Shown here: positions 25,927 to 33,140 of the stretch, in pieces
Position numbering within the stretch: position 1 is the first letter of the stretch
Layout of the letters: each line of letters starts with the position of its first letter
NCBI GenBank assembly: GCA_004556975.1
Contig: SFFD01000009.1
Coordinates: forward strand, 1 to 37,917
Origin: Oscillospiraceae bacterium
GTDB lineage: Bacteria > Bacillota > Clostridia > Oscillospirales > Ruminococcaceae
Length of the DNA: 37,917 nt
Direction of reading: 5' to 3'
Notes under the pieces: model-generated
The model's database searches: none
What the model saw: only the letters and a program-made list of their open reading frames with translations
Told to the model about the DNA's origin: nothing
Position numbers and translations under genes: made by a program

Positions 25927-26634
25927 TTATGACGCCAATATTCCGAATTTGTACTTTATCCGGCGAAGCTTTGCGCCCCAATCGTCCGAAAGAAGCCAAA
26001 GGAAAAGCACCGTTGAAATTCCGTGAACGGTGTCGGGCACAAAGCTTGTGGCGCAAAGCCCTATATAGGCTTGCCAGCTAAGCTCATACATAAAGCCTGT
26101 TGCAGACCATACATTAAGAATCCATCCGTAAAGATACCCTGTAAACATTCCGAAAACAAGAAGCTGCCATTTCTTTTTAAGCAGATTGTGCCTGCCGAGC
26201 ATGCCTGCAATAAATCCGATAAGCCCCCAGGCAAACATCTGCCATGGGGTCCACGGCCCCTGACCGAAAAACAGGTTGGAAGCAAGCGCCGCCACCGCAC
26301 CGGTTAAAAACCCTGCTTCAGGTCCGAAGGTCATGGCCGTAATTATAATTATTGCGGAAACCGGCTTGAAATGAGGAAGTGCGGCAAAAGCAGCACGACC
26401 CACGGCGGCGATAGCCGCCATCACCGCAAGAGGAATCCATTCCCTTGCCTGGGGCTTTTTCATCTCGTAAAGCATTAAAAACGGCACTATTGCCATAATT
26501 ACCATTGCAAAGCTGATAAGCGCATAGTTTTTGCTGCCCGAAAGGGCAAACGCGGCAAGCGCCGCCGGAAAAACAAGCACCACGAGCACGAGCATTATTT
26601 TTGTGCGGAGGTTTTTCAGCAAAGGCTTTTGCAA
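25927..26634 (-). CDS. ECF transporter S component, probably for cobalamin
   Basis: This 235-aa integral membrane protein has about six hydrophobic segments. The central FGPEAGFLTGAVAALASN and FFGQGPWTPWQMFAWGLIG are typical of ECF substrate-binding subunits. It starts at a TTG with GAGGAGG about 10 nt upstream and overlaps the ATPase gene by 19 bp. It is the last gene of DUF4430 lipoprotein-EcfT-EcfA-S. The cobalamin riboswitch in front makes vitamin B12 or a precursor the likely cargo, comparable in role to the CbrT class; orthology to CbrT was not tested. There are no cobalamin-synthesis genes in the window. Confidence 0.88.
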   Translation of the reverse strand: MQKPLLKNLRTKIMLVLVVLVFPAALAAFALSGSKNYALISFAMVIMAIVPFLMLYEMKKPQAREWIPLAVMAAIAAVGRAAFAALPHFKPVSAIIIITAMTFGPEAGFLTGAVAALASNLFFGQGPWTPWQMFAWGLIGFIAGMLGRHNLLKKKWQLLVFGMFTGYLYGWILNVWSATGFMYELSWQAYIGLCATSFVPDTVHGISTVLFLWLLSDDWGAKLRRIKYKFGILAS

Positions 26635-28280
26635 AGCTGCTCACCCTCCTCACAAGTGATTATGTTGGGCACAAGATGCCTTGTCATGCGGCTTGCCGCC
26701 GTTGTGTAAAAGCTGTTGTCGGCGAAAAATTTCTTTGGCGAGCCTTCCGAAACAATGTAACCGTCAAAGAAAAGCATACAGTGGTCGGAATATTTTGCAC
26801 AGAATTCAATATCGTGCGTAACCATGAGCACGGAAACGCCGTCATCGCGAAGGCCGCGCAAAATTCCGCCGAGATTCTCTTTTGAAAGGGCATCCATGCC
26901 CTTTGTGGGCTCGTCAAGAAGCAAAATTTTCGGTTCAAGAAGCAAGATTTTTGCAAGGGCGGCTTTCTGCATTTCGCCGCCCGAAAGGTCATATGGGTGC
27001 CGGTCGAGCAGCTCCGCCAGACCAAGCATTTTTGAAACGAGCGTGACACGCTCGCTTATTTCTTCTTTCTTGAACTTGCGTATCTTCAGCACCTCTTCAA
27101 GGTCCTGACGCAGGGTTTCAAACACAAAAAGTGACTGGGGATTTTGCGGAAGAACGCCAAGATTCTGCTCAAACAGTTCCGTTCCCTTATATTTTTTAAG
27201 ATCCTTGCCGGCTACTGTTATTTTGCCCATATTGAATTTATTCTTTTGAGATATTACGGAAAGGGTGGTAGTTTTGCCCGCTCCGTTTCCTCCCAGAATT
27301 GAGCATATCTCTCCCCTGCGAAGGCTGAAGCTTATATTTCTGAGCACCGGCTCCGCTCCTTTTTCGTACTGGAACCAAACCTCGCTTACATCTATTGCCT
27401 TTTCTTCCGGGCGTTTTTCTTCCTTGAGCACGAGGCTCGGCAGACTTTTGCCCTCCATCTGTCTGCTGAACCAGCGGCGTCCCTCCACAATGCTCAAAGG
27501 GCACTCGCCCTTGAGCACGCAGCCGTACATCCTTGCCGGAGTCGGCAGCGCCTTGTACATTCCGTCGCGCTCGTCTTCTGCAAGGTACTGTGCCATTTCC
27601 TGCGGCGGAAGATATTTTATTGCTTCGCCGTGCTCCATAAGCAGCACCTTGTCGGCATAGCCGTACACATCTTCAAGGTTATGCTCGGTGATGATTATGG
27701 TGGTGCCGAGTTCAAGGTTGATTTTGCGCACATTTTCAAGGAATTCCCGCGCCGCTATCGGGTCAAGCTGGCTTGACGGCTCGTCCAGAATAAGCAGCTT
27801 GGGCTGCATGAGCATTACGGATGCAAGGTTGAGCAGCTGTTTTTGGCCGCCGGAAAGTTCGGCGGTCTTTTTGCGGAACCAGGTGTGTATGCCGAAATAG
27901 TTGGCCATTTCCGCAACGCGGCTGCGGATTATCTGGGTGGGCACTCCAAGATTTTCAAGGCCAAAGGCAAGTTCGTGCCAGACCTTATCGGTGACTATCT
28001 GGGCGTCCGGGCTTTGCATAACGAATCCGATTTCCGCGGCGGATTTTGCATCCGGAATATCGTTTATATTTTCTCCGCAGAATTCAATGCTTCCTTCCGA
28101 TGTGCCGAAAGGGCGAAGCTGGGGCTTAAGACTGCGCAGAAGAGTCGACTTTCCGCAGCCGGAAGGGCCGCATACTACAATGAATTCTCCTTCATTCACG
28201 GTGAAATTTATATTTTTAAGGGCCGGCTTACTGCCAAGGGAATATTTAAAGCCAAAGCTGTTTACTTTAACTGTTTCCAT
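26616..28280 (-). CDS. ECF transporter ATPase, fused A and A' domains
   Basis: This 554-aa protein carries two complete ABC cassettes, replacing the separate EcfA1/EcfA2 subunits. The first has Walker A GPSGCGKST (38-46), LSGGQ (142-146) and Walker B LLILDEP (162-168). The second has GGNGAGKTT (330-338), LSGGE (432-436) and LLLDEP. About residues 240-290 form a linker. GGAGG lies 6 nt before the ATG. It overlaps EcfT by 19 bp upstream and the S component by 19 bp downstream, indicating translational coupling. The fused form and dedicated operon mark a group I (dedicated) ECF transporter. Confidence 0.95.
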   Translation of the reverse strand: METVKVNSFGFKYSLGSKPALKNINFTVNEGEFIVVCGPSGCGKSTLLRSLKPQLRPFGTSEGSIEFCGENINDIPDAKSAAEIGFVMQSPDAQIVTDKVWHELAFGLENLGVPTQIIRSRVAEMANYFGIHTWFRKKTAELSGGQKQLLNLASVMLMQPKLLILDEPSSQLDPIAAREFLENVRKINLELGTTIIITEHNLEDVYGYADKVLLMEHGEAIKYLPPQEMAQYLAEDERDGMYKALPTPARMYGCVLKGECPLSIVEGRRWFSRQMEGKSLPSLVLKEEKRPEEKAIDVSEVWFQYEKGAEPVLRNISFSLRRGEICSILGGNGAGKTTTLSVISQKNKFNMGKITVAGKDLKKYKGTELFEQNLGVLPQNPQSLFVFETLRQDLEEVLKIRKFKKEEISERVTLVSKMLGLAELLDRHPYDLSGGEMQKAALAKILLLEPKILLLDEPTKGMDALSKENLGGILRGLRDDGVSVLMVTHDIEFCAKYSDHCMLFFDGYIVSEGSPKKFFADNSFYTTAASRMTRHLVPNIITCEEGEQLCKSLC

Positions 28281-29164
28281 TTCCGGTCCTCCTTTAACTG
28301 AATTAGCGACGGCAGAATACCAAGGGCAAAGAACGCTCCGTAAAGCATAAGGTTGGCGGCGTTAATTTCCGGCCAAACAGCGGTTGGATAGAATATCATG
28401 GTGCCGCGGCCGCTTGCATATGTATAAATTTCCGCGCCGAACAGCAGGACTATTGCCGCAAGCATAACTGCGTCGCGCCTTCCGAAGCGGAAAATTGAAA
28501 AGTTGCTTCGCCTGTGCTGACCATAACCCCGCGCCCGCATTGAATCCGCTGTGGTTACTGCGTCTTCAAGTGCCCAGCTTACCAGAATTGACAAAATCCG
28601 CGCGCCGGATTTTACTCTTTGCTTTAAGCTTCCGCTTTTCCAATCCATACCGAGGGTTCGCTGACTGTCGGCAATTACTTTTACCTGAGAAAGAAGCCTT
28701 GGTATAAGCGAAAGCGTCATGCTTACAATAAGTGCGATTGACGGAAGAATTTTTCCGAAAATATACAGGAACTTATCGGAACTCACCACGGTATTATAAC
28801 AGGTAAACCATACCACGGCCGCAAACATCATTCCGCCGGAAACAATTCCGTATATAAAAGATTCAAGCGTTACGGGGTTATCCTCTATATAAAACAGAAA
28901 TGTTGCGCCGTGATGATTGAAAAGCGGGTTTGCAAGTGCGACCATAAGGAACATCGGAAAACCGAAGCCGACGGTTGCAAGCAAGGTCTTTTTTCCGTTT
29001 ATAAGCGCCGAAAAGACAATGGCGCAGCAAAGAGAAGCATAGGCAAAAAAAGGGTGAATGAAGAGCAACGTGCCCGCAATCACCGCTATGAAGTATCCGA
29101 AACTAACTATCGGGTGATAGAGAGCAAGACCGGATTCGGTTTTTCTCTGATTTTCTGCTGTCAT
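28262..29164 (-). CDS. ECF transporter transmembrane component EcfT
   Basis: This 300-aa membrane protein has several hydrophobic helices and the cytoplasmic coupling motif SMRARGYG (near residue 215), whose Ala-Arg-Gly contacts the ATPases in ECF transporters. The N-terminal 18 residues are soluble. AAGGA precedes the ATG, 12 bp after the DUF4430 lipoprotein. It links ATP hydrolysis to toppling of the S component. Confidence 0.95.
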   Translation of the reverse strand: MTAENQRKTESGLALYHPIVSFGYFIAVIAGTLLFIHPFFAYASLCCAIVFSALINGKKTLLATVGFGFPMFLMVALANPLFNHHGATFLFYIEDNPVTLESFIYGIVSGGMMFAAVVWFTCYNTVVSSDKFLYIFGKILPSIALIVSMTLSLIPRLLSQVKVIADSQRTLGMDWKSGSLKQRVKSGARILSILVSWALEDAVTTADSMRARGYGQHRRSNFSIFRFGRRDAVMLAAIVLLFGAEIYTYASGRGTMIFYPTAVWPEINAANLMLYGAFFALGILPSLIQLKEDRKWKQLK

Positions 29165-29176
29165 TTGTTTTCCTTC

Positions 29177-29749
29177 TTATCCGACATAATTATCGCCGAC
29201 ATCTTCTCCCAGATCACATGTATAAACAAGCTCGACGCTGTCGCCCCGCTTTATTTTATACTGACCCATTCCGAAGGACGGAAACCACCCATTGACCTTA
29301 TACATCCATCCGCTGAGGGCTCCGCAGTCAAATTCATAAAGATTTGCCACTCCTTCTATATACGGCAGGTTCTTTCCGCCCTTATATTCCATATGTATGC
29401 CGTTGTCCTTAACCGCGGCAGCGATTATGTCAAAAGCGCTTGCGCCGTCTTCATAACGCACTTCATAGGAATCAAGAATCACTCCGTCAGAGGGAATGAG
29501 CTTTTGCATGGTTTCGGAAAGGTTGCCGCTTTTTACTGCGGTTTCGCAGTTTATGGTGACATAGCATATGTTTTCATCCGGACGGTTTTCAATTTCGTTG
29601 CCGGCGTCTTTCATTGCGGCGGCAATCTCCTCCTCCGAAAGCTCGCGGTTATAATCGTCAAAGCTTTCTATTCCCCCGGCGGGAAGGTCGCTTTTGCAGG
29701 AACATAATACAAAAACAAGCACAAAAAGCACCGCGGCTATTTTTTTCAA
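29177..29749 (-). CDS. DUF4430 lipoprotein, candidate corrinoid receptor
   Basis: The 190-aa protein starts at a TTG with GAGGAGGG nine bases upstream. A signal peptide ends in lipobox LCSC (Cys18), so it is anchored on the outer face of the membrane. About residues 85-185 are a DUF4430 domain, with SGWMYKVNGWFPSFGMGQY and RGDSVELVYTCDLGED; this fold is shared with the beta domain of transcobalamin and intrinsic factor. It is the first gene after the cobalamin riboswitch and directly precedes the ECF genes. I infer that it binds cobalamin or another corrinoid and feeds the S component. Confidence 0.9.
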   Translation of the reverse strand: MKKIAAVLFVLVFVLCSCKSDLPAGGIESFDDYNRELSEEEIAAAMKDAGNEIENRPDENICYVTINCETAVKSGNLSETMQKLIPSDGVILDSYEVRYEDGASAFDIIAAAVKDNGIHMEYKGGKNLPYIEGVANLYEFDCGALSGWMYKVNGWFPSFGMGQYKIKRGDSVELVYTCDLGEDVGDNYVG

Positions 29750-29770
29750 GACGAACGCCCTCCTCTTAAT

Positions 29771-29801
29771 AAAAAACGGTTCTTCAAAAGATGAAGAACC
29801 G
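29771..29801 (-). terminator. Expression-platform terminator of the second cobalamin riboswitch
   Basis: On the minus strand CGGTTCTTC (29801-29793) and GAAGAACCG (29785-29777) form a 9-bp stem followed by six T residues. It lies between the riboswitch and the ribosome site of the lipoprotein gene, so ligand binding should end transcription. Confidence 0.88.
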
Positions 29802-29858
29802 CAAGCGAAAACTTTTGCGCGGAATCCACCCCATACCCAAATGAAATTTCCATGCGTG

Positions 29859-30007
29859 GCTTTACTGCAAGTTTTCTGGCTTTGCGCATCGTCCTTGAGA
29901 AAGCAGCCTTCCCACCGAAACGGCAGTGGCAGAACGCTTTCTTTCGTCCGCGCTTACAGCTGAGGAAGCAGCCGCGGATTCTCACCGCGTTCCTTAATCA
30001 GCAAAGC
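29859..30007 (-). promoter_or_regulatory. Cobalamin riboswitch of the ECF operon
   Basis: The minus strand matches the consensus closely: GGAACGCGGTGAGAATCCGC, then CAGCTGTAAGCG, TCTGCCACTG, GGTGGGAAGGC, GACGATGCGCAAAGCCAGAA and CTTGC. An outer P1 helix pairs GCTTTGCTG (30007-29999) with CAGTAAAGC (29867-29859). It is the most complete of the two riboswitches in the window. Confidence 0.96.
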
Positions 30008-30023
30008 ATATTATTTTTAATAT

Positions 30024-30052
30024 ATTATAGTGCTTATTGCATTGACTGTCAA
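30024..30052 (-). promoter_or_regulatory. Promoter of the cobalamin ECF operon
   Basis: A perfect TTGACA (30052-30047), 17 bp and a perfect TATAAT (30029-30024) on the minus strand start transcription about 10 nt before the riboswitch P1. Confidence 0.92.
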
Positions 30053-30083
30053 CCGAATATGTGTTTTTTAATTATGCCGTGTG

Positions 30084-30488
30084 TCAGAGCATTGTCGGCG
30101 CAAGAAAAGCAAAAGCAGAAAGGTTGCGCAGAACGCCGTAACAAACTGCGGCGGCGCAAAGCGCCCAAACCGGCCAGAAAGGGATTGTTCTTTTTGCCGG
30201 CTCACTGCCGTATCTGATATAGCGCAAAGCGGAAACAGCGATATATATTCCCACTAAAGGCGCGCAAATTGTGAAAAGCGCGTTATAACGAAACGCCTGA
30301 TAAAAATCAAGGTGCAGCATTGCGCGCAGCGCCCTGGAAGAACCGCACCCCGGGCAATAATACCCCGTCAGCGCAAGCCATGTGCAGGGAATGCCCGCTC
30401 CCGCTCCGTCCTTCGTAAAAAAAACATATAACAGAGCGGCGGCGGCGCAAACCGCCACCGCCGAAACGATAATTATTCGTTTTTTCAT
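30084..30488 (-). CDS. DUF2752 membrane protein
   Basis: The 134-aa protein has the DUF2752 signature LTGYYCPGCGSSRALRAMLH followed by DFYQAFRYNALF. There is one N-terminal hydrophobic segment (about 5-24) and two more (about 75-95 and 100-120). The function of the family is unknown. It starts 9 bp after the CD225 protein and is probably cotranscribed with it. In other bacteria such genes often sit beside CD225 or TM2 proteins. It does not appear to belong to the B12 operon, whose promoter lies downstream of it. Confidence 0.88.
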   Translation of the reverse strand: MKKRIIIVSAVAVCAAAALLYVFFTKDGAGAGIPCTWLALTGYYCPGCGSSRALRAMLHLDFYQAFRYNALFTICAPLVGIYIAVSALRYIRYGSEPAKRTIPFWPVWALCAAAVCYGVLRNLSAFAFLAPTML

Positions 30489-30497
30489 TGCAAACCG

Positions 30498-31046
30498 TTA
30501 AATGCCGTAATAATAAAGATAGTCTTCCATCCCGTTTATTGTGCTGCTGAAAAGTCCGCTGGCAAAGCCAATAATATTGCCGGCCACGAATACTCCGAGG
30601 CTTACGAAGAAAAGAATCTTTGCAGTTTTAAGCTTGTTCGCCGCATTAAGCATATCGCCGGCTTTCATGGCGTTGTTGCCCTGAATCGCAAAAACAAGTC
30701 CTACGATTGCAATAATGGAAGAAATGGAGCAGCAGCACCCGATAACAATCATCACGATATTAAGAATTATCCAAAGAGTGGGGTTCGGAAGATCTGCAGG
30801 CTGCTGAACAGGCTGCGCATTATAAACCGGCTGGCTGTACTGCGGCTGCTGCGGCGGTACCTGATGATAGGTCTGATATGTATCCTGTTGCGGTTCTTTC
30901 GGCTGAGGCTGCGGGTCTGCTTCAGGCTGTTGATACTGCTGATTTATCGGCTCCTGCTGCGAAGGCTCAACAGTTACTTTCATTCCGCAATTTCCGCAGA
31001 AGGTGGACCCTTCGGGAATATCTGCTCCGCAATTTTTACAAAACAT
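30498..31046 (-). CDS. Zinc-ribbon CD225/dispanin-type membrane protein
   Basis: The protein is 182 aa from the ATG at 31046, with GGGGG nine bases upstream; an 11-residue longer reading lacks such a site. Residues 1-21 form a zinc ribbon (MFCKNCGADIPEGSTFCGNC). Then comes a Gln/Pro-rich linker (about 28-90), and a CD225-like region with two membrane segments around GLVFAIQGNNAMKAGD and AANKLKTAKI. The pattern is common in Firmicutes and of unknown function. It has a clear promoter and leads into the DUF2752 gene. Confidence 0.88.
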   Translation of the reverse strand: MFCKNCGADIPEGSTFCGNCGMKVTVEPSQQEPINQQYQQPEADPQPQPKEPQQDTYQTYHQVPPQQPQYSQPVYNAQPVQQPADLPNPTLWIILNIVMIVIGCCCSISSIIAIVGLVFAIQGNNAMKAGDMLNAANKLKTAKILFFVSLGVFVAGNIIGFASGLFSSTINGMEDYLYYYGI

Positions 31047-31114
31047 TCTGTTTTCCCCCTTTAATAGTTGTCTGCACAATATTTATTCAAACATTTCTTT
31101 TATTATATATACAT

Positions 31115-31143
31115 AGTATAACAAAATTATTTTCACATTTCAA
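31115..31143 (-). promoter_or_regulatory. Promoter of the CD225-DUF2752 pair
   Basis: TTGAAA (31143-31138), 17 bp and TATACT (31120-31115) on the minus strand. Confidence 0.7.
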
Positions 31144-31244
31144 CAGTAAACGACTAATTTTGTGCTTTTTTATTAACATATAATTTCCGCAGCCGTTTTT
31201 TTCTTCGGACGGAAAAGAGCGATAAAAAATTCATTTTATATTCA

Positions 31245-31273
31245 TTGTAAAAAAAGCTCCCCGGTGATAAAAT
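31245..31273 (+). promoter_or_regulatory. Promoter of the peptide-binding lipoprotein gene
   Basis: TTGTAA (31245-31250), 17 bp and TAAAAT (31268-31273), about 35 bp before the GTG start. Confidence 0.5.
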
Positions 31274-31308
31274 ATTATAGTAATATATTCTGATAAAATG
31301 GGGGTGCC

Positions 31309-32871
31309 GTGCCAACGAAGAAGATAATCTGCATTCTGCTTATACTGGTATTTGCCTTTTCCGGCTGTAAAAAGGAAAAATCGCTTGGCTTTGATATTTT
31401 AAGCGGCGTTGACACCTTTGACCCCCAGCTTGCCTCCGGCGATTCGGAACTGGTCATAACGAAAAACTGCTTTCAGGGACTTTTGGACAGGGATGAGCAC
31501 GGAGCGCTTACTACCGGTGCGGCAGAAAGCTATAAGGTTTCCCCCGATGGGCTTGTTTACACCTTCTATCTTCAAAAAGGGCTTCTTTGGAGCGACGGCA
31601 CAACGCCGATTACCGCAGACGACTTTGTTTTTGCATTTCAGCGGCTGTTTAAACCCGAAACCGGCGCCCCATCGCGCGGCGATTTCTTTAATATTCTGAA
31701 TGCAGAAAAGATTCTTAACGGTGAAAAGCCCATGTCCACCCTCGGCGTTCGCGCCGTTGACGATTACACGGTCGAATTTACTCTCATCAGTGCAGACCCT
31801 CTCTTTCCGGAGCTTTTGGTAACCGCCGCCGCAATGCCGTGCAACCGTGCTTTCTTTGAAAGCACCATCGGCCGCTATGGCCTTGGCAAAGAGTATATAA
31901 TTTTTAACGGTGCATACTACCTTAGGCGTATAAACAATTCCAGCTATGTCATTTCGCCTAACCCATACAGCAAAATTGCAAATCCAAACTATAAGAATGT
32001 CTATCTTTTTGTAAAGGATGACCCGCGCGCCAATGCCGTTTCGCGCCTTAATGAAGAAATCGTTGACGCCGCGGTTATCAACCGCAGTGACCGCGAAGCT
32101 CTTTCTTCAAAAGATTTTATAATAAAGGAAAGCGAAAACACCCTTTGGGCGCTTGCCTTTAACACAAAAAACGAGTACCTTTCAAATGTGAACATCCGGC
32201 GGGCAATATCCTATGCAATTGACAAGACACTTTTTGAAAACAACATCGACGAAAGCTTCCGCAGAGCGGAAGCCTTTGTTCCGGAATCTGTTACCCTTAA
32301 CGGAAAAAGCTATCGCCAAACCGTAGGAGAAAGCTTTTCCGGCTTTGGCTTTGACCCGGATATAGCGTCATCGCTCTTTAAAACCGGTCTTGGGGAACTT
32401 GGCGTAAACAAACTTCCCACTCTTACCATAATATGCACGCAGGAATTCATTCCTGCCATGGGCTATCTTCAAAAAAGCGTGCAGGACAACCTTGCCGTAT
32501 TCATAAACCTTATTCCCGTTACGGCGGACGAACTTTCCGTTCGTCTGGCTTCCGGCGATTACGACATGGCGGTAGTTTCCTTCACGCCGCAATATGACAG
32601 TCCCAACGCGATTTTTTCAATTTTCAGCGATCAAAATAACATTACCGGTTTTTCGGACACGGGCATAAATGCCGCCGTTTCCGAAGCTTCTCATATGTCA
32701 AGCTATGACGATATGGCAGAAGGATATTCTGTTGCGGAACAAATGCTTTTACAGGCAATGCCCGCTCTTCCTCTTTTTTACGAAACCTCTTATTTTGCCG
32801 TTTCCAAAAATATTTCCGGTTTGGATTATTCTGTCTTCGGCGGGCATATAGTCTTTCGTTTTTGTGAATAA
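31309..32871 (+). CDS. Oligopeptide-type ABC substrate-binding lipoprotein
   Basis: The 520-aa protein begins at a GTG with GGGGG just upstream. A signal peptide ends in lipobox FSGC (Cys20). The body fits the solute-binding family 5: DTFDPQLASGDSELVITKN near the N-terminus, the domain I motif KGLLWSDGTTPITADDFVFA, and NIRRAISYAIDK in the C-terminal half. It should bind oligopeptides or a similar ligand at the membrane surface. No permease or ATPase genes flank it, so it either serves a transporter elsewhere or acts in sensing. A terminator follows. Confidence 0.93.
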   Translation: MPTKKIICILLILVFAFSGCKKEKSLGFDILSGVDTFDPQLASGDSELVITKNCFQGLLDRDEHGALTTGAAESYKVSPDGLVYTFYLQKGLLWSDGTTPITADDFVFAFQRLFKPETGAPSRGDFFNILNAEKILNGEKPMSTLGVRAVDDYTVEFTLISADPLFPELLVTAAAMPCNRAFFESTIGRYGLGKEYIIFNGAYYLRRINNSSYVISPNPYSKIANPNYKNVYLFVKDDPRANAVSRLNEEIVDAAVINRSDREALSSKDFIIKESENTLWALAFNTKNEYLSNVNIRRAISYAIDKTLFENNIDESFRRAEAFVPESVTLNGKSYRQTVGESFSGFGFDPDIASSLFKTGLGELGVNKLPTLTIICTQEFIPAMGYLQKSVQDNLAVFINLIPVTADELSVRLASGDYDMAVVSFTPQYDSPNAIFSIFSDQNNITGFSDTGINAAVSEASHMSSYDDMAEGYSVAEQMLLQAMPALPLFYETSYFAVSKNISGLDYSVFGGHIVFRFCE

Positions 32872-32912
32872 GTGAGCTTATTTTAATTCATTTCAGAAAA
32901 ACAATACTTCAG

Positions 32913-32940
32913 GTCCTTTCTCATAAGAAAGGACTTTTTT
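32913..32940 (+). terminator. Terminator of the peptide-binding lipoprotein gene
   Basis: A 9-bp stem (GTCCTTTCT with AGAAAGGAC, 4-nt loop) is followed by six T residues, about 40 bp after the stop. Confidence 0.9.
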
Positions 32941-33034
32941 GCGTTCATAAAAAGCATAAGGATAATTTTAGGTTTTTATATTGCATAATTTCCTGCAAAA
33001 ATATTTATTTATGGTTACAATACTGTTAAAATTA

Positions 33035-33064
33035 TTGACAAGTACCCATACAATATAGTATTAT
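33035..33064 (+). promoter_or_regulatory. Promoter of the HAD lipoprotein gene
   Basis: A perfect TTGACA (33035-33040) is 18 bp from TATTAT (33059-33064). The start falls at or just before a large inverted repeat. Confidence 0.7.
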
Positions 33065-33071
33065 AATTCCG

Positions 33072-33096
33072 AAATACGATGCCGGCCATCGTATTT
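33072..33096 (+). repeat. Inverted repeat at the 5' end of the HAD transcript
   Basis: AAATACGATG (33072-33081) and CATCGTATTT (33087-33096) form a perfect 10-bp inverted repeat with a CCGGC spacer, placed at about +1 to +25. It may be an operator or a 5' hairpin that protects the mRNA. Confidence 0.6.
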
Positions 33097-33140
33097 AAAA
33101 ACATGTGTAAAAACACAAAAGAAATGTAAGGAGTGTTATT

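Noticed and set aside
25745..26056. 103-codon minus-strand frame between the ECF S component and the alkyltransferase-like gene
   Set aside because: It runs through a terminator hairpin and overlaps the S-component gene; no motif.
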